A stretch of 64,000 bases of DNA from Halomonas sp. THAF5a (GCF_009363755.1 NZ_CP045417.1:1674001-1738000); one strand, 5' to 3'. Shown: positions 35,448 through 47,085, counted from the first letter of the stretch. Notes: generated from the sequence alone by a model not told the origin. Numbers and translations are program-made.

Positions 35448-36485
35448 GTGAATTCGATTACCCTGACCCGCCCGGACGACTGGCACCTTCACCTGCGAGA
35501 TGACGACGTGCTCTCGGCCGTGGTGGCCGCCACTGCGCGCCAGATGGGCCGTGCGATCATCATGCCCAACCTCAAGCCGCCGGTGACCACCACCGAGCAG
35601 GCGCTGGCCTACCGGGAGCGGATCCTGGCGGCCCTGCCCGCCGGGGCGAGCTTCGAGCCGCTGATGACCCTCTACCTGACCGACAACACCCCGGCCGAGG
35701 AGATCGAGCGGGCCCACGCCAGCGGCCTGGTGCATGGCGTGAAGCTCTATCCGGCCGGGGCGACCACCAACTCCGCCTCGGGCGTGACCGATCTCGCCCA
35801 CTGTGACGCGGCCATCGCCGCCATGGCGAGGCTGGGCATGCCGCTGCTGGTGCATGGCGAGGTCACCGATGCCGACATCGACATCTTCGATCGCGAGGCG
35901 GTGTTCATCGAGCGGGTCATGAAGCCGCTGCTCGAGCGCCATCCGACCCTCAAGGTGGTGTTCGAGCACATCACCACCGCCGAGGCGGCGGCCTTCGTCT
36001 CCGGCGCGCCGGTCAACGTGGCCGCCACCATCACCGTCCACCACCTGCTGTTCAACCGCAACCACATGCTGGTGGGCGGCATTCGTCCGCACTACTACTG
36101 CCTGCCGATCCTCAAGCGCGAGCGCCATCGCCAGGCGCTGCTGGAGGCCGCGACCTCGGGCAGCCCCAGGTTCTTCCTGGGCACCGACAGCGCCCCCCAC
36201 GCCCAGGGTGACAAGGAGAGCGCCTGCGGCTGCGCCGGCGTCTACAGCGCCCCGGCGGCCCTGGAGCTCTATGCCACCGCCTTCGAGCAGGCCGGCGCCC
36301 TGGACCGCCTGGAAGGCTTCGCCAGCCATCATGGCCCCGACTTCTACGGCCTGGCGCGCAACGCCGAGACCGTGACTCTGACGCGGGATGCCTGGCAGAT
36401 GCCCGAGACGCTGCCCTATGCCGGCGGGCGGACCATCGTGCCCCTCGCCGCCGGCGAGACGCTCACCTGGAAGCTCGTCGACTGA
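35448..36485 (+). CDS. pyrC: Dihydroorotase
   Basis: 345 aa from GTG 35448 with AGGA upstream, the standard length of the class II homodimeric enzyme; the longer in-frame extension has no similarity to the family. It closes carbamoyl-aspartate to dihydroorotate in pyrimidine synthesis. Zinc-site features: [11 protein letters not shown] (His-x-His, about 12-18), the bridging Lys in [35 protein letters not shown], and the C-terminal [14 protein letters not shown] with the catalytic Asp. It is a stand-alone gene followed by a hairpin. Confidence 0.95.
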   Translation: MNSITLTRPDDWHLHLRDDDVLSAVVAATARQMGRAIIMPNLKPPVTTTEQALAYRERILAALPAGASFEPLMTLYLTDNTPAEEIERAHASGLVHGVKLYPAGATTNSASGVTDLAHCDAAIAAMARLGMPLLVHGEVTDADIDIFDREAVFIERVMKPLLERHPTLKVVFEHITTAEAAAFVSGAPVNVAATITVHHLLFNRNHMLVGGIRPHYYCLPILKRERHRQALLEAATSGSPRFFLGTDSAPHAQGDKESACGCAGVYSAPAALELYATAFEQAGALDRLEGFASHHGPDFYGLARNAETVTLTRDAWQMPETLPYAGGRTIVPLAAGETLTWKLVD

Positions 36486-36513
36486 GGGCAAGCGCCCGAC
36501 GGGAGACAGACCG

Positions 36514-36545
36514 GCGGCCGCCCCTTGGGGCGGTCGCTTGTCGTT
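36514..36545 (+). terminator. Probable Rho-independent terminator after pyrC
   Basis: GCGGCCGCCCC (36514-36524) pairs with GGGGCGGTCGC (36527-36537) with one mismatch, giving an 11-bp GC-rich stem with a tiny loop, followed by TTGTCGTT. The T-tract is poor. It is placed between the convergent pyrC and esterase genes and could serve both. Confidence 0.5.
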
Positions 36546-36577
36546 GGAACCGCTGTTGGGAGTGGCGAGGAGGGCGT

Positions 36578-37459
36578 TCAGTTGTCGCCCAGCTGGCGCT
36601 CCAGGAAGGCGAGCCCGGCCTCGATGGCGCCGTCGCGCAGCAGGAAGCTGGTAAAGTGGCCGCGGTAGTGCTGCAGGTAGAGCTCGCTCTCCACGCCGTG
36701 CGCCTCGAGGGCCGCATGGAAGTCGGTGGCGTGATCCACCGGCACCAGGGTGTCCCAGCGGCCGTGGAAGAGGAAGTGGGGCGGGGCGTCGGCGTCGACG
36801 TGGGTGATCGGTGAGGCCTGTCGATAGGCCTCTGGCTGCTCGGCGCGGGTGCCGCCGATGAATTCGACCACCAGGCGCCCGTCGTCGAACTTCATGAGAT
36901 CGCTCGGCAGGCCGCCGGCCACCACGGCGGCCAGGCGATCCGGCTCGCCGGTCAGGGCCAGCAGGCTGACCAGGTGCGCGCCGCTGGAGTAGCCGACGCC
37001 GGCGAGGCATGCGGGATCGATGCGCCAGGCCTCGGCCCGCTCGTGGATCCAGGCCACGGCCTGCTCGAGGTCCTCCAGCTGGGCGGGGAAGCGGTATTCG
37101 GGGGCGAAGCGGTAGGCGACGTTGACCGTGACATAGCCGCGGCGGGCGAGCCGCTCGGCGATGTCGGTCATGTCGTCGGGGCCGCGCCGCTGCCAGCCGC
37201 CGCCGTGCACCAGCAGGGCGGCGGGGCGCAGCGCCCCGGACGGCGTGTCGGGCAGCAGTACTCGCGCCTCGAGAGACTCGGGCCAGTCGGGGGGCGTGTA
37301 GGGGCGAGGCGCGAGGCGCCGGAAGTCGACGTCGGGGCGGGACTCCGGCGGGGCGATGGCGGGCGCGTCGCTGGTGGTGAGGTGGGTAGCGCAGCCCGCC
37401 AGCAGCAGCGGCAGGCCCAGGGCGAGACCTCGCCACCCGCCTGCCGCCGTGCGAGGCAT
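36578..37459 (-). CDS. Alpha/beta-hydrolase lipoprotein (carboxylesterase-like)
   Basis: 293 aa. Lipoprotein signal LALGLPLLLAGCATHL with the lipidated Cys at about 23, so it probably sits in the outer or inner membrane facing the periplasm. Hydrolase features of the BD-FAE/esterase group: LLVHGGGWQRRG (HGGG oxyanion motif), nucleophile Ser in GVGYSSGAH, Asp in HGRWDTLVPVDHA and His in YRGHFTSF. Substrate unknown. It starts 3 bp after the mtnN stop on the same strand, so the two are co-transcribed. Confidence 0.82.
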   Translation of the reverse strand: MPRTAAGGWRGLALGLPLLLAGCATHLTTSDAPAIAPPESRPDVDFRRLAPRPYTPPDWPESLEARVLLPDTPSGALRPAALLVHGGGWQRRGPDDMTDIAERLARRGYVTVNVAYRFAPEYRFPAQLEDLEQAVAWIHERAEAWRIDPACLAGVGYSSGAHLVSLLALTGEPDRLAAVVAGGLPSDLMKFDDGRLVVEFIGGTRAEQPEAYRQASPITHVDADAPPHFLFHGRWDTLVPVDHATDFHAALEAHGVESELYLQHYRGHFTSFLLRDGAIEAGLAFLERQLGDN

Positions 37460-37462
37460 GGC

Positions 37463-38197
37463 TCAGCCCTCGACCGGCTCGGCCTGGGGGCAGGGCTGGC
37501 CCAGACGGTCGACCATGGCCGTGACCATGCGGGTCGAGTGGTCGGCGGCCTTCTCCAGGAACTCCTCGAAGGAGAGGTGGTTGTCGCCGCCGCCGGCGAT
37601 GTCGGAGAGGGCGCGAATCACCACGAAGGGACAGCCGTAGAGGTGGCAGGTCTGGGCGATCGCCGCGGCCTCCATCTCGGCGGCCAGCATGGTGGGGAAG
37701 CGCGAGCGCGTGGTGGCGACGAGCTCCGGGCAGGCCATGAAGACGTCCCCGGTGGCGATCAGCCCCTCGACCACGTTGACTTCGCCCAGCGACTCGACGC
37801 ACTCCCGAGCCACCTTGACGAGCCGCTCGTCCGGCAGGTAGGCGGCGGGCATGTTCGGCACCTGGCCGTGCTCGTAGCCGAACACCACGGCGTCCACGTC
37901 GTGGTGGCGCACCTCGCTGGAGATCACCACGTCGCCGATCTCGAGCCCTTCGCCGAAGCCGCCGGCGGAGCCGGTGTTGATGATCGCCTCGGGCTGGTAG
38001 ACGTCCAGCAGCAGGGTGGTGCCGACGGCGGCGTTCACCTTGCCGATGCCGGACTGCAGGATCACCACCTCTACGCCGTGCAGCCGGCCGAGGTGGAAGG
38101 TGCAGCCGACGTGGTGGCGGGTGCGGCGCTCCTCGAGCTGGGCGGCGAGCTGTGCGACCTCCTGGGCCATGGCGCCGATGATGCCGATGCGCTTCAT
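37463..38197 (-). CDS. mtnN: 5'-methylthioadenosine/S-adenosylhomocysteine nucleosidase
   Basis: 244 aa from ATG 38197. It hydrolyses MTA and SAH to adenine and the thioribose products, the first step in clearing SAH. Family features: [57 protein letters not shown], the substrate-binding [13 protein letters not shown] (Glu) and [11 protein letters not shown] (catalytic Asp). Its start overlaps the stop of the luxS remnant by 3 nt (ATGA), so it was and still may be translationally coupled to luxS. Confidence 0.93.
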   Translation of the reverse strand: MKRIGIIGAMAQEVAQLAAQLEERRTRHHVGCTFHLGRLHGVEVVILQSGIGKVNAAVGTTLLLDVYQPEAIINTGSAGGFGEGLEIGDVVISSEVRHHDVDAVVFGYEHGQVPNMPAAYLPDERLVKVARECVESLGEVNVVEGLIATGDVFMACPELVATTRSRFPTMLAAEMEAAAIAQTCHLYGCPFVVIRALSDIAGGGDNHLSFEEFLEKAADHSTRMVTAMVDRLGQPCPQAEPVEG

Positions 38198-38319
38198 GCG
38201 AAGATCTCCTTCCACTCGTCGCGGTCGCCGGTCTTGATGTCGGCCAGGCGGATATAGGGCGCCTTCACCTTGGTGTGGTCGAGATTGAAGCTCTCGACGT
38301 TCATCTGCTTGTCGCTCAT
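38194..38319 (-). pseudogene. luxS: luxS remnant (5' end of S-ribosylhomocysteine lyase with an internal deletion)
   Basis: 41 codons, ATG 38319 to TGA 38194. The first 31 residues include [19 protein letters not shown], a very close match to the LuxS N-terminus, and then break after DIKTG into [10 protein letters not shown]. The zinc ligands (HTLEH and the later Cys) that make up the active site are absent. LuxS is normally about 155-170 aa, so roughly three quarters is gone while start, frame and stop remain. It directly precedes mtnN, the enzyme that makes the LuxS substrate. AI-2 synthesis from this copy is impossible; a full copy elsewhere cannot be excluded. Confidence 0.82.
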
Positions 38320-38468
38320 CTGACGATCTCGCGAATCGGAGAAAAAAGATGCCGAATTTTAACGGAGTTCGCGGCAGGCTGCATGCGGCCCCGGTGGGGG
38401 CGTTGTTAGGCGCCTCGGCTTGCGCCGCGATGTGGTGTTTCCGCTTTCGCTGCCAGCTACCGGAGGTG

Positions 38469-38537
38469 TTGTGGGAGCCGTGCTTGCACGGCGATGGGGT
38501 GGCTCCGCTCTTCGCGGTGCAAGCACCGCTCCCACAA
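38469..38537. repeat. Inverted pair of REP modules (BIME-like)
   Basis: TTGTGGGAGC at 38469 is mirrored by GCTCCCACAA ending at 38537, and inside them GTGCTTGCAC is mirrored by GTGCAAGCAC. The whole forms a long imperfect hairpin between folD and the luxS remnant, both on the minus strand. A further diverged module (GGCGCCTCGGCTTGCGCCGCG) lies near 38409. They belong to the same family as the repeats at 7.1 and 34.1 kb. Confidence 0.8.
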
Positions 38538-38565
38538 TGACGGTGCTCCCCGTCCTGCTGGCCGC

Positions 38566-39426
38566 TTACCCTTCGGCGTCGTGGAGGTCGGCAGCCTGCA
38601 GGGTGTTCTCCAGCAGGGTGGCCACGGTCATCGGGCCCACGCCGCCGGGCACCGGGGTGATCCAGCTGGCGCGCTCGGCGGCGGCCTCGAAGTCGATGTC
38701 GCCGATCAGGCGCCCGTCCTCCTGGCGATTGATGCCCACGTCGATGACGATGGCGCCGGGCTTGATCCACTCGCCCTTGACCAGGCCCGGCTTGCCGACG
38801 GCCACCACCAACAGGTCGGCGCGGCGCACGTGCTCCTCGAGGTTCTGGGTGAAGCGGTGGCAGACCGTGGTGGTGCAGCCGGCCAGCATCAGCTCCAGCG
38901 ACATGGGGCGTCCGACGATGTTGGAGGCGCCGACCACGGTGGCATCCAGTCCGCGCACCGAGAGCTCGCTCTGCTGGAGTAAGGTCATCACGCCCTTGGG
39001 CGTGCAGGGGCGCAGCAGCGGCAGGCGCTGCGCCAGGCGGCCTAGGTTGTAGGGATGGAAGCCGTCGACGTCCTTGTTCGGCAGGATGCGCTCGAGGATC
39101 GGGCGGGCGTCCAGGTGCTCGGGCAGCGGGAGCTGGACCAGGATGCCGTCGATGCGCGGGTCGTCATTGAGCTGGTCGACCAGCTGCTCGAGGGCCTGCT
39201 GGCTGGTATCGGCCGGCAGCTGGTGCTTGAACGAGAGGATGCCGGCCTCCTCGCAGGCGCGGTGCTTGTTGCGCACGTAGACGGCGGAGGCGGGGTCCTC
39301 GCCCACCAGGACCACGGCAAGCCCCGGGATGCGCCCGCCGGCCTCGCGGCGCGCCTGGACCTGGCGGGCGACCTGCTGGCGGACTCGGGCGGCAATGGAC
39401 TTGCCATCGATCAGTTGGGCGGTCAT
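38566..39426 (-). CDS. folD: Bifunctional methylenetetrahydrofolate dehydrogenase/cyclohydrolase
   Basis: 286 aa, the standard FolD length. It interconverts 5,10-methylene-THF and 10-formyl-THF with NADP+. Conserved features: [14 protein letters not shown] with the catalytic Tyr and Lys, [38 protein letters not shown], the NADP site [12 protein letters not shown], and the C-terminal [19 protein letters not shown]. Transcribed away from the tRNA cluster, with 193 bp between. Confidence 0.95.
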   Translation of the reverse strand: MTAQLIDGKSIAARVRQQVARQVQARREAGGRIPGLAVVLVGEDPASAVYVRNKHRACEEAGILSFKHQLPADTSQQALEQLVDQLNDDPRIDGILVQLPLPEHLDARPILERILPNKDVDGFHPYNLGRLAQRLPLLRPCTPKGVMTLLQQSELSVRGLDATVVGASNIVGRPMSLELMLAGCTTTVCHRFTQNLEEHVRRADLLVVAVGKPGLVKGEWIKPGAIVIDVGINRQEDGRLIGDIDFEAAAERASWITPVPGGVGPMTVATLLENTLQAADLHDAEG

Positions 39427-39538
39427 CGAGCTTCCCTCTGGTGGTCGGGTGATGGATAAGGTGATGGATAAGAGGAGGGGATTTTCGCATGCCGGGACCC
39501 GCAGGCAAAGCGCGAGGCCCCGGTGGGGCGGTTGGCGC

Positions 39539-39566
39539 TTGACCCCGCAGTAAAGTTACGTAGAAT
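39539..39566 (+). promoter_or_regulatory. Probable sigma-70 promoter of the tRNA cluster
   Basis: TTGACC (39539-39544), 16-bp spacer, TAGAAT (39561-39566), about 47 bp before tRNA-Pro. A good match to the vegetative consensus, in the expected place for a stable-RNA operon. Confidence 0.5.
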
Positions 39567-39619
39567 ACGCAGCGCTTGACGAGGCCCCTGCGGCGACGTC
39601 GAGGCCGTGCAAGAGCCGG

Positions 39620-39696
39620 CGGGGTGTAGCGCAGTCTGGTAGCGCGCCTGCTTTGGGAGCAGGATGTCGGGGGTTCGAATCCCTCCACCCCGACCA
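39620..39696 (+). tRNA. tRNA-Pro (TGG)
   Basis: 77 nt including an encoded CCA. Acceptor CGGGGTG pairs with CACCCCG; the anticodon arm CCTGC-TTTGGGA-GCAGG gives anticodon TGG; T arm GGGGG-TTCGAAT-CCCTC. First gene of the cluster. Confidence 0.95.
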
Positions 39697-39764
39697 CAAC
39701 CTGTTGATTGGGAAGTTTTATTTTCTTATCAGGGGTTGCGGTCAGGCGCCCGGAGACGTATCAT

Positions 39765-39841
39765 GCGCCCATAGCTCAACCGGATAGAGCAACGGCCTTC
39801 TAAGCCGTAGGTTGCAGGTTCGAGTCCTGCTGGGCGCGCCA
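39765..39841 (+). tRNA. tRNA-Arg (TCT)
   Basis: 77 nt including an encoded CCA. Acceptor GCGCCCA pairs with TGGGCGC; anticodon arm ACGGC-CTTCTAA-GCCGT gives anticodon TCT, reading AGA/AGG; T loop TTCGAGT. Confidence 0.95.
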
Positions 39842-39930
39842 TGTGATGCATGGGAGTGTCGGCAGCGGTCCGAAGCTCGCATCCGAAGTCCGCAAGAGCT
39901 TGAAGCAAGTAGCAAGACCTGTGTCGTAGT

Positions 39931-40006
39931 GGTGGATGTAGCTCAGTGGTAGAGCCCCGGATTGTGGCTCCGGTGGTCGTGGGTTCGATCCCCATCATCC
40001 ACCCCA
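39931..40006 (+). tRNA. tRNA-His (GTG), copy 1
   Basis: 76 nt counting the extra 5' G (G-1, 39931) that pairs with discriminator C73, the identity mark of tRNA-His. Acceptor GTGGATG/CATCCAC, anticodon loop TTGTGGC with anticodon GTG, and encoded CCA. Identical to the copy 100 bp downstream. Confidence 0.95.
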
Positions 40007-40030
40007 TCTCGACATGTTTCCCCAGGCAGT

Positions 40031-40106
40031 GGTGGATGTAGCTCAGTGGTAGAGCCCCGGATTGTGGCTCCGGTGGTCGTGGGTTCGATCCCCATCATCC
40101 ACCCCA
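40031..40106 (+). tRNA. tRNA-His (GTG), copy 2
   Basis: Identical to the first copy and exactly 100 bp further on, with a few matching flanking bases (AGT before, CCCAT after). This is a tandem duplication. The sequence from 40107 to 40273 contains no further tRNA and no convincing terminator hairpin that I can see. Confidence 0.95.
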
Positions 40107-40273
40107 TTGCCTCCCTCAGCGTGACCCCGTCCTTTCGCAGCGCTCCCTTCATTTTTATTTGCCATGGCTAGTACCGCGCGCAAGCCCGTGCTCGCCCGTC
40201 GTGGTAACCCGTGGCGCGTAGCGCACCGTTTCGCGTGCCGTCGTGGCCGGAGCAGAAAATCTCCATGACGCCC

Positions 40274-40301
40274 CTTGTAATGCGTCGTCGGGCCCCCATC
40301 T
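40274..40301 (+). promoter_or_regulatory. Sigma-32 (heat-shock)-like promoter upstream of tig
   Basis: CTTGTAA (40274-40280), 13-bp spacer, CCCCATCT (40294-40301). This is one base from the CTTGAAA-N13-CCCCATNT heat-shock consensus, placed about 100 bp before tig. It would bring trigger factor, and by read-through clpP and clpX, under RpoH control. Confidence 0.6.
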
Positions 40302-40316
40302 GATCAGGCACGGCGC

Positions 40317-40345
40317 TTGCCAGTCACGGGCGGGATTCTTAGAAT
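40317..40345 (+). promoter_or_regulatory. Sigma-70 promoter upstream of tig
   Basis: TTGCCA (40317-40322), 17-bp spacer, TAGAAT (40340-40345). A good vegetative promoter about 55 bp before the tig ATG and just downstream of the heat-shock-like promoter, so tig probably has two start sites. Confidence 0.55.
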
Positions 40346-40400
40346 CAGCCCTTTGAACGTTTCACGCTTTAAGAACGCACCAGTCGGTAGAGGACATTTC

Positions 40401-41765
40401 ATGCAAGTTTCCGTCGATACGACCTCCCAGATTGAACGCCGCATCACGGTTCAGGTGCCGGCCGCCGAGGTCGACGAGGCCGTTGCCGCTCGTCTCAAGG
40501 ATGCCGCCAAGAACGTGCGTCTGGACGGGTTCCGCAAGGGCAAGGTGCCGATGTCGGTGATCCGCCAGCGCTATGGCGCCGGCGTGCGTGACGAGGTGGT
40601 CGGCGAGGTGATGCGTGAGCGCTATGTGCGCGCCATTTCCGAGCACGAGCTCAACCCGGCGGGCTACCCGCAGATCGAGGCCACCACCAACGAGACCGGC
40701 AAGGACCTGGAGTTCACCGCCACCCTCGAGATCTACCCCGAGATCGAGCTCTCCTCCATCGAGGGCACCGAGGTCGAGCGCCCGGTGGTCGAGGTGACCG
40801 AGGCCGACGTCGACGAGATGATCGACACCCTGCGCAAGCAGAACGCTGCCTGGGAAGAGGTCGAGCGCGCCGCCGAGGATGGCGACCAGGTCAAGATCGA
40901 CTTCCAGGGCTTCCTGGGCGACGAGCCCTTCGAGGGCGGCAGCGCCGAGGGCCACGAGCTGGTGATCGGCTCCGGCAGCTTCATCCCCGGCTTCGAGGAG
41001 CAGCTGATCGGTGCCAAGGCCGGTGAGGAGAAGGAGCTCAAGGTCACCTTCCCCGAGGACTACCAGGCCGAGCAGCTGGCCGGCCAGGACGCGACCTTCA
41101 AGGTCAAGGTTCACGCCGTGAAGGCCCAGGCCCTGCCCGAGGTCGATGCCGACTTCATCGCCAACTTCGGCGTCGAGGACGGTGATCTGGAGAAGTTCCG
41201 CAGCGAGGTCAAGCAGAACATGACCCGTGAGGCGGGCCAGGCCGTCGACAACCGCGTCAAGCAGCAGGTGCTCGAGGCCCTCAAGAAGGCCAACGACATC
41301 CCGGTGCCCCAGGCGCTGGTGAAGCAGGAGACCGACGGTCTCAAGCGCCAGGCGGCCCAGCAGTTCGGTCTCGGCGAGGACTTCGATGTCTCCCAGCTGC
41401 CCGACGAGCTGTTCAGCGAGCAGGCAAAGAGCCGCGTCCAGGTCGGCCTGCTGCTGGCCGAGGTGATCAAGAGCAACGCGCTCGAGGCCACCGACGACGA
41501 GATCAAGGCCAAGGTCGAGGAGCTGGCCCAACAGTACCAGGACCCCGAGCAGGTCGTCGCGCACTACATGGGCAACGATCAGCTGAAGACCCAGGTCCAG
41601 TCCGCGCTCCTCGAGGAGAAGGCCGTCGACGCGCTGCTCGCGCAGGCCACCGTCAAGGACGTGGAAATGGGCTATCAGGAGGCGCTCGCCGCGGCCCAGC
41701 AGCAGGGCGAGGCGGCCGAGGAAGCTGAAGAGGCTGAAGAGGCCGAAGGCGACGCCAAGGCCTGA
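40401..41765 (+). CDS. tig: Trigger factor, ribosome-bound chaperone and peptidyl-prolyl isomerase
   Basis: 454 aa from ATG 40401 (AGAGGA upstream); an in-frame extension to 40317 lacks family similarity. The ribosome-binding N-domain has the signature GFRKGKVP (about 43-50). The FKBP-type PPIase domain lies about 160-245 ([40 protein letters not shown]). The C-terminal helical chaperone domain ends in a strongly acidic tail ([15 protein letters not shown]). It binds nascent chains at the exit tunnel. First gene of the tig-clpP-clpX run. Confidence 0.97.
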   Translation: MQVSVDTTSQIERRITVQVPAAEVDEAVAARLKDAAKNVRLDGFRKGKVPMSVIRQRYGAGVRDEVVGEVMRERYVRAISEHELNPAGYPQIEATTNETGKDLEFTATLEIYPEIELSSIEGTEVERPVVEVTEADVDEMIDTLRKQNAAWEEVERAAEDGDQVKIDFQGFLGDEPFEGGSAEGHELVIGSGSFIPGFEEQLIGAKAGEEKELKVTFPEDYQAEQLAGQDATFKVKVHAVKAQALPEVDADFIANFGVEDGDLEKFRSEVKQNMTREAGQAVDNRVKQQVLEALKKANDIPVPQALVKQETDGLKRQAAQQFGLGEDFDVSQLPDELFSEQAKSRVQVGLLLAEVIKSNALEATDDEIKAKVEELAQQYQDPEQVVAHYMGNDQLKTQVQSALLEEKAVDALLAQATVKDVEMGYQEALAAAQQQGEAAEEAEEAEEAEGDAKA

Positions 41766-41853
41766 TCCTCGTTTCGCGCCATCCCGTCCGGCCCGCGGCC
41801 GGGCGGGGGTCGCATCCGCCGCATCCATTCATCGGATCCAAGGACATCACCAG

Positions 41854-42474
41854 ATGAGCAACCCGTTCGAACCCCAATCCGCCGGCGGCCTGGTGCCCAT
41901 GGTGGTCGAGCAGAGCGCGCGCGGCGAGCGGGCCTACGACATCTACTCCCGCCTGCTCAAGGAGCGCGTGATCTTCCTGATCGGGCCGGTGGAAGATTAC
42001 ATGGCCAACCTGCTGGTGGCGCAGATGCTGTTCCTGGAGTCCGAGAACCCGGACAAGGACATCCACCTGTACATCAACTCCCCGGGTGGTGGCGTGACCG
42101 CCGGCATGTCGATCTACGACACCATGCAGTTCATCAAGCCCGACGTCTCCACCGTGTGCATCGGCCAGGCGGCGAGCATGGGCGCGCTGCTGCTGGCCGG
42201 CGGCGCCGCGGGCAAGCGCTACTGCCTGCCCAACTCGCGGATGATGATCCACCAGCCGCTGGGCGGCTACCAGGGTCAGGCCTCGGACATCGAGATCCAC
42301 ACCCGCGAGATCCTCGGCATCCGCGACCGGCTCAATCAGATCCTGGCGCACCACACGGGCCAGGCGATCGAGACCATCGCCAAGGATACCGATCGCGACA
42401 ACTTCATGAATGGCCCGCAGGCCGCCGAGTACGGCCTGATCGATGCGGTGCTGGAACAGCGTCCGACATCCTGA
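41854..42474 (+). CDS. clpP: ATP-dependent Clp protease proteolytic subunit
   Basis: 206 aa. Serine protease tetradecamer in the cytosol. Catalytic Ser in [12 protein letters not shown] (about 104-115), His in [10 protein letters not shown] (about 129-138) and Asp in [11 protein letters not shown] (about 176-186); [11 protein letters not shown] forms the oxyanion/strand region. The N-terminal [20 protein letters not shown] includes the usual short propeptide. A GC-rich hairpin-forming stretch lies in the 88 bp after tig. Works with ClpX, encoded next. Confidence 0.97.
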   Translation: MSNPFEPQSAGGLVPMVVEQSARGERAYDIYSRLLKERVIFLIGPVEDYMANLLVAQMLFLESENPDKDIHLYINSPGGGVTAGMSIYDTMQFIKPDVSTVCIGQAASMGALLLAGGAAGKRYCLPNSRMMIHQPLGGYQGQASDIEIHTREILGIRDRLNQILAHHTGQAIETIAKDTDRDNFMNGPQAAEYGLIDAVLEQRPTS

Positions 42475-42600
42475 TAGCGTGAAAAACACCCGAGTGCCCT
42501 TCATGCACTGAGACGTTTCCCGGTGGCTCCGGCCACCGTGGTGAACCCGGCGTCCCGTGAGCCATACTGTACGGGGCGCCACCAAGAAAGAGGTACGCGA

Positions 42601-43881
42601 ATGGCCGACGGCAAAGGCAAGGACGAAGGCGGCAAGCTGCTCTACTGCTCGTTCTGCGGCAAGAATCAGAACGAGGTGCGCAAGCTGATTGCCGGCCCAT
42701 CCGTCTATATCTGCGATGAGTGTGTCGACCTCTGCAACGACATCATTCGCGAGGAGGTGCTCGATGCCGATGCCGAGACCGACGAGGAGCGGCTGCCCGC
42801 TCCCCGCGAGATCCGCCACACCCTCGACGACTATGTGATCGGCCAGGACCGCGCCAAGATGGTGCTGTCGGTGGCGGTCTACAACCACTACAAGCGCCTG
42901 CGCTTCGGCGGCAAGGAAGACGATGTCGAGCTCGGCAAGTCCAATATCCTGCTGATCGGTCCCACCGGCAGCGGCAAGACCCTGCTCGCCGAGACCCTGG
43001 CACGCCTGCTCAACGTGCCCTTCACCATCGCCGACGCCACGACCCTCACCGAGGCGGGCTACGTCGGCGAGGATGTCGAGAACATCATCCAGAAGCTGCT
43101 GCAGAAGTGCGACTACGACGTGGACAAGGCCCAGCGCGGCATCGTCTACATCGACGAGATCGACAAGATCTCGCGCAAGTCGGACAACCCCTCCATCACC
43201 CGCGATGTCTCGGGGGAGGGCGTGCAGCAGGCGCTGCTCAAGCTGATCGAGGGCACCACCGCCTCGGTGCCGCCCCAGGGCGGGCGCAAGCATCCCCAGC
43301 AGGAGTTCCTGCAGGTCGATACCGGCAACATCCTGTTCATCGTCGGTGGCGCCTTCGCCGGCCTCGACAAGGTGATCCGCGATCGTGCCGAGACGAGCGG
43401 CATCGGCTTCAATGCCGAAGTCAAGAGCAAGGACGAGTCCAAGGGCATCGGCGACCTGCTGCTCGACGTCGAGCCTGAGGACCTGGTCAAGTTCGGCCTG
43501 ATCCCCGAGTTCGTCGGTCGCCTGCCGGTGATCGCGACCCTCACCGAGCTCACCGAGGACGCCCTGATCCAGATTCTCACCGAGCCGAAGAACTCGCTGA
43601 TCAAGCAGTACGCCCGGCTGTTCGAGATGGAGGGCGTGGAGCTCGACTTCCGCGAGGACGCCCTGCGCGCGGTGGCCGGCAAGGCCATGGCCCGCAAGAC
43701 CGGTGCCCGCGGGCTGCGCTCGATCCTCGAGTCGGTGCTGCTCGACACCATGTACGAGATTCCGTCCCTCGAGGGCGTCTCCAAGGTGGTGATCGATGCC
43801 TCGGTCATCGCCGGCGAGAGCGAGCCGCTGCTGATCTACACCCAGCAGGAAGCGGCGCGGGTCGACGGCACCGACGGCTGA
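42601..43881 (+). CDS. clpX: ATP-dependent Clp protease ATP-binding subunit ClpX
   Basis: 426 aa from ATG 42601, preceded by AAAGAGG; the longer in-frame start is unsupported. Zinc-binding N-domain with Cys16, Cys19, Cys38 and Cys41 (CSFC...CDEC). AAA+ core: Walker A GPTGSGKT (about 120-127), pore loop [11 protein letters not shown], Walker [15 protein letters not shown] loop for ClpP docking ([10 protein letters not shown]), sensor 2 ARGLRSI. Unfolds substrates and feeds them to ClpP. Confidence 0.97.
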   Translation: MADGKGKDEGGKLLYCSFCGKNQNEVRKLIAGPSVYICDECVDLCNDIIREEVLDADAETDEERLPAPREIRHTLDDYVIGQDRAKMVLSVAVYNHYKRLRFGGKEDDVELGKSNILLIGPTGSGKTLLAETLARLLNVPFTIADATTLTEAGYVGEDVENIIQKLLQKCDYDVDKAQRGIVYIDEIDKISRKSDNPSITRDVSGEGVQQALLKLIEGTTASVPPQGGRKHPQQEFLQVDTGNILFIVGGAFAGLDKVIRDRAETSGIGFNAEVKSKDESKGIGDLLLDVEPEDLVKFGLIPEFVGRLPVIATLTELTEDALIQILTEPKNSLIKQYARLFEMEGVELDFREDALRAVAGKAMARKTGARGLRSILESVLLDTMYEIPSLEGVSKVVIDASVIAGESEPLLIYTQQEAARVDGTDG

Positions 43882-43910
43882 CGCGCACCGGGCGCGCGTC
43901 GCCCTGATGA

Positions 43911-43972
43911 GGGAGCGGCTTCATTCCCGGCGTGCCCTACGGGCACCCCGGGGGAGGTCGCTCCCCTTCTTG
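43911..43972 (+). terminator. Branched hairpin, probable terminator after clpX
   Basis: Outer stem GGGAGCG (43911-43917) with CGCTCCC (43960-43966), enclosing CCCGG/CCGGG and GTGCCC-TAC-GGGCAC stems, followed by CTTCTTGTG. It is located between clpX and the lon promoter, where a stop or attenuator is expected. The T-tract is short, so termination strength is uncertain. Confidence 0.45.
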
Positions 43973-43993
43973 TGTGTGGCCGCCTGCCCGTGA

Positions 43994-44021
43994 CTTGCAA
44001 TGCCGCCTCGTCGCCCCCACT
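43994..44021 (+). promoter_or_regulatory. Sigma-32-like promoter upstream of lon
   Basis: CTTGCAA (43994-44000), 13-bp spacer, CCCCCACT (44014-44021), about 40 bp before the lon ATG. Similar to the element upstream of tig with the same spacing. lon is an RpoH-regulated gene in most gammaproteobacteria, which supports the call. Confidence 0.5.
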
Positions 44022-44061
44022 CCCTGAGTATCCATCCGATTTCGTGTGAGGAACGTCTGCG

Positions 44062-46470
<2,409 letters not shown>

Positions 46471-46536
46471 CGGTAATTTTCCTTGCCATGCCGGAGTGAA
46501 AAGCCCGGTATGGCGGGGTTTGGCTGCTAAGGTTGC

Positions 46537-46566
46537 TTGACAGGGCTTTCGCCGCATTGCTATAAA
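46537..46566 (+). promoter_or_regulatory. hupB: Sigma-70 promoter of hupB
   Basis: TTGACA (46537-46542, perfect -35), 18-bp spacer, TATAAA (46561-46566). About 80 bp before the hupB start. An imperfect hairpin (CCATGCCGG with CCGGTATGG, about 46486-46515) just upstream may end lon transcripts. Confidence 0.65.
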
Positions 46567-46648
46567 CTATCGCCATGCTGTGATCGCGTCAGTCAGCCAA
46601 AAGTCTCGCCGATTAGAGCCAATTTACGAAATAGTCAAGGGGTGAAGT

Positions 46649-46921
46649 GTGAACAAATCCGAGCTGATCGAAGCCATTGCCGCGTCTGCCGACATTCCCA
46701 AGGCAGCCGCTTCCCGCGCACTGGATGCCATGGTCGACACCGTGTCAGAGAGCCTGAAGAAGGGCGACAGCGTGTCCCTGGTGGGGTTTGGTACCTTCAC
46801 CGTCAAGGAGCGTGCCGCTCGCACTGGCCGTAACCCGCAGACCGGCCAGCCGATCGAGATCAGCGCTGCCAAGGTGCCGAGCTTCAAGGCCGGCAAGGCG
46901 CTCAAGGACTCCGTCAACTGA
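46649..46921 (+). CDS. hupB: Nucleoid DNA-binding protein HU-beta
   Basis: 90 aa from GTG 46649, with AAGGGG upstream. Histone-like dimer that bends DNA and shapes the nucleoid. [20 protein letters not shown] is the helical dimer core; [20 protein letters not shown] and [20 protein letters not shown] form the beta arm, with the intercalating Pro in RNPQTG. Its position after lon is the conserved gammaproteobacterial order. Confidence 0.97.
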   Translation: MNKSELIEAIAASADIPKAAASRALDAMVDTVSESLKKGDSVSLVGFGTFTVKERAARTGRNPQTGQPIEISAAKVPSFKAGKALKDSVN

Positions 46922-47042
46922 GGCAACGGCGCCTGCCGTAGCCTTGACGGTGGTTTCTTCCAACAGGCGCATCGCCCCGGCGGTGCGCCTGTTCGCGTTC
47001 ATGGGCATCGATCCCGCGCGTCGCGAGGCGCGCGGCGATGCG

Positions 47043-47048
47043 TATAAT
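47043..47048 (+). promoter_or_regulatory. Possible -10 box for ppiD
   Basis: A perfect TATAAT 37 bp before the ppiD ATG. The -35 region at the matching distance is poor, so the promoter, if real, may need an activator. Confidence 0.35.
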
Positions 47049-47085
47049 GGGCGCGACCCGACTCATTTGATCCGCAGAGGCCTGC

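Noticed and set aside
36974-38257. 427-codon plus-strand open frame
   Set aside because: It lies antisense to the esterase and mtnN genes, has no family similarity and is a product of high GC third positions.
39931-40106. Prophage or island attachment site made by the repeated tRNA-His
   Set aside because: The repeats are whole tRNA genes only 100 bp apart, and there is no integrase or foreign DNA between or beside them.
40362-41828. 488-codon minus-strand open frame across tig
   Set aside because: Leu/Gly/Val/His-rich antisense shadow of an acidic gene; trigger factor on the plus strand is unmistakable.
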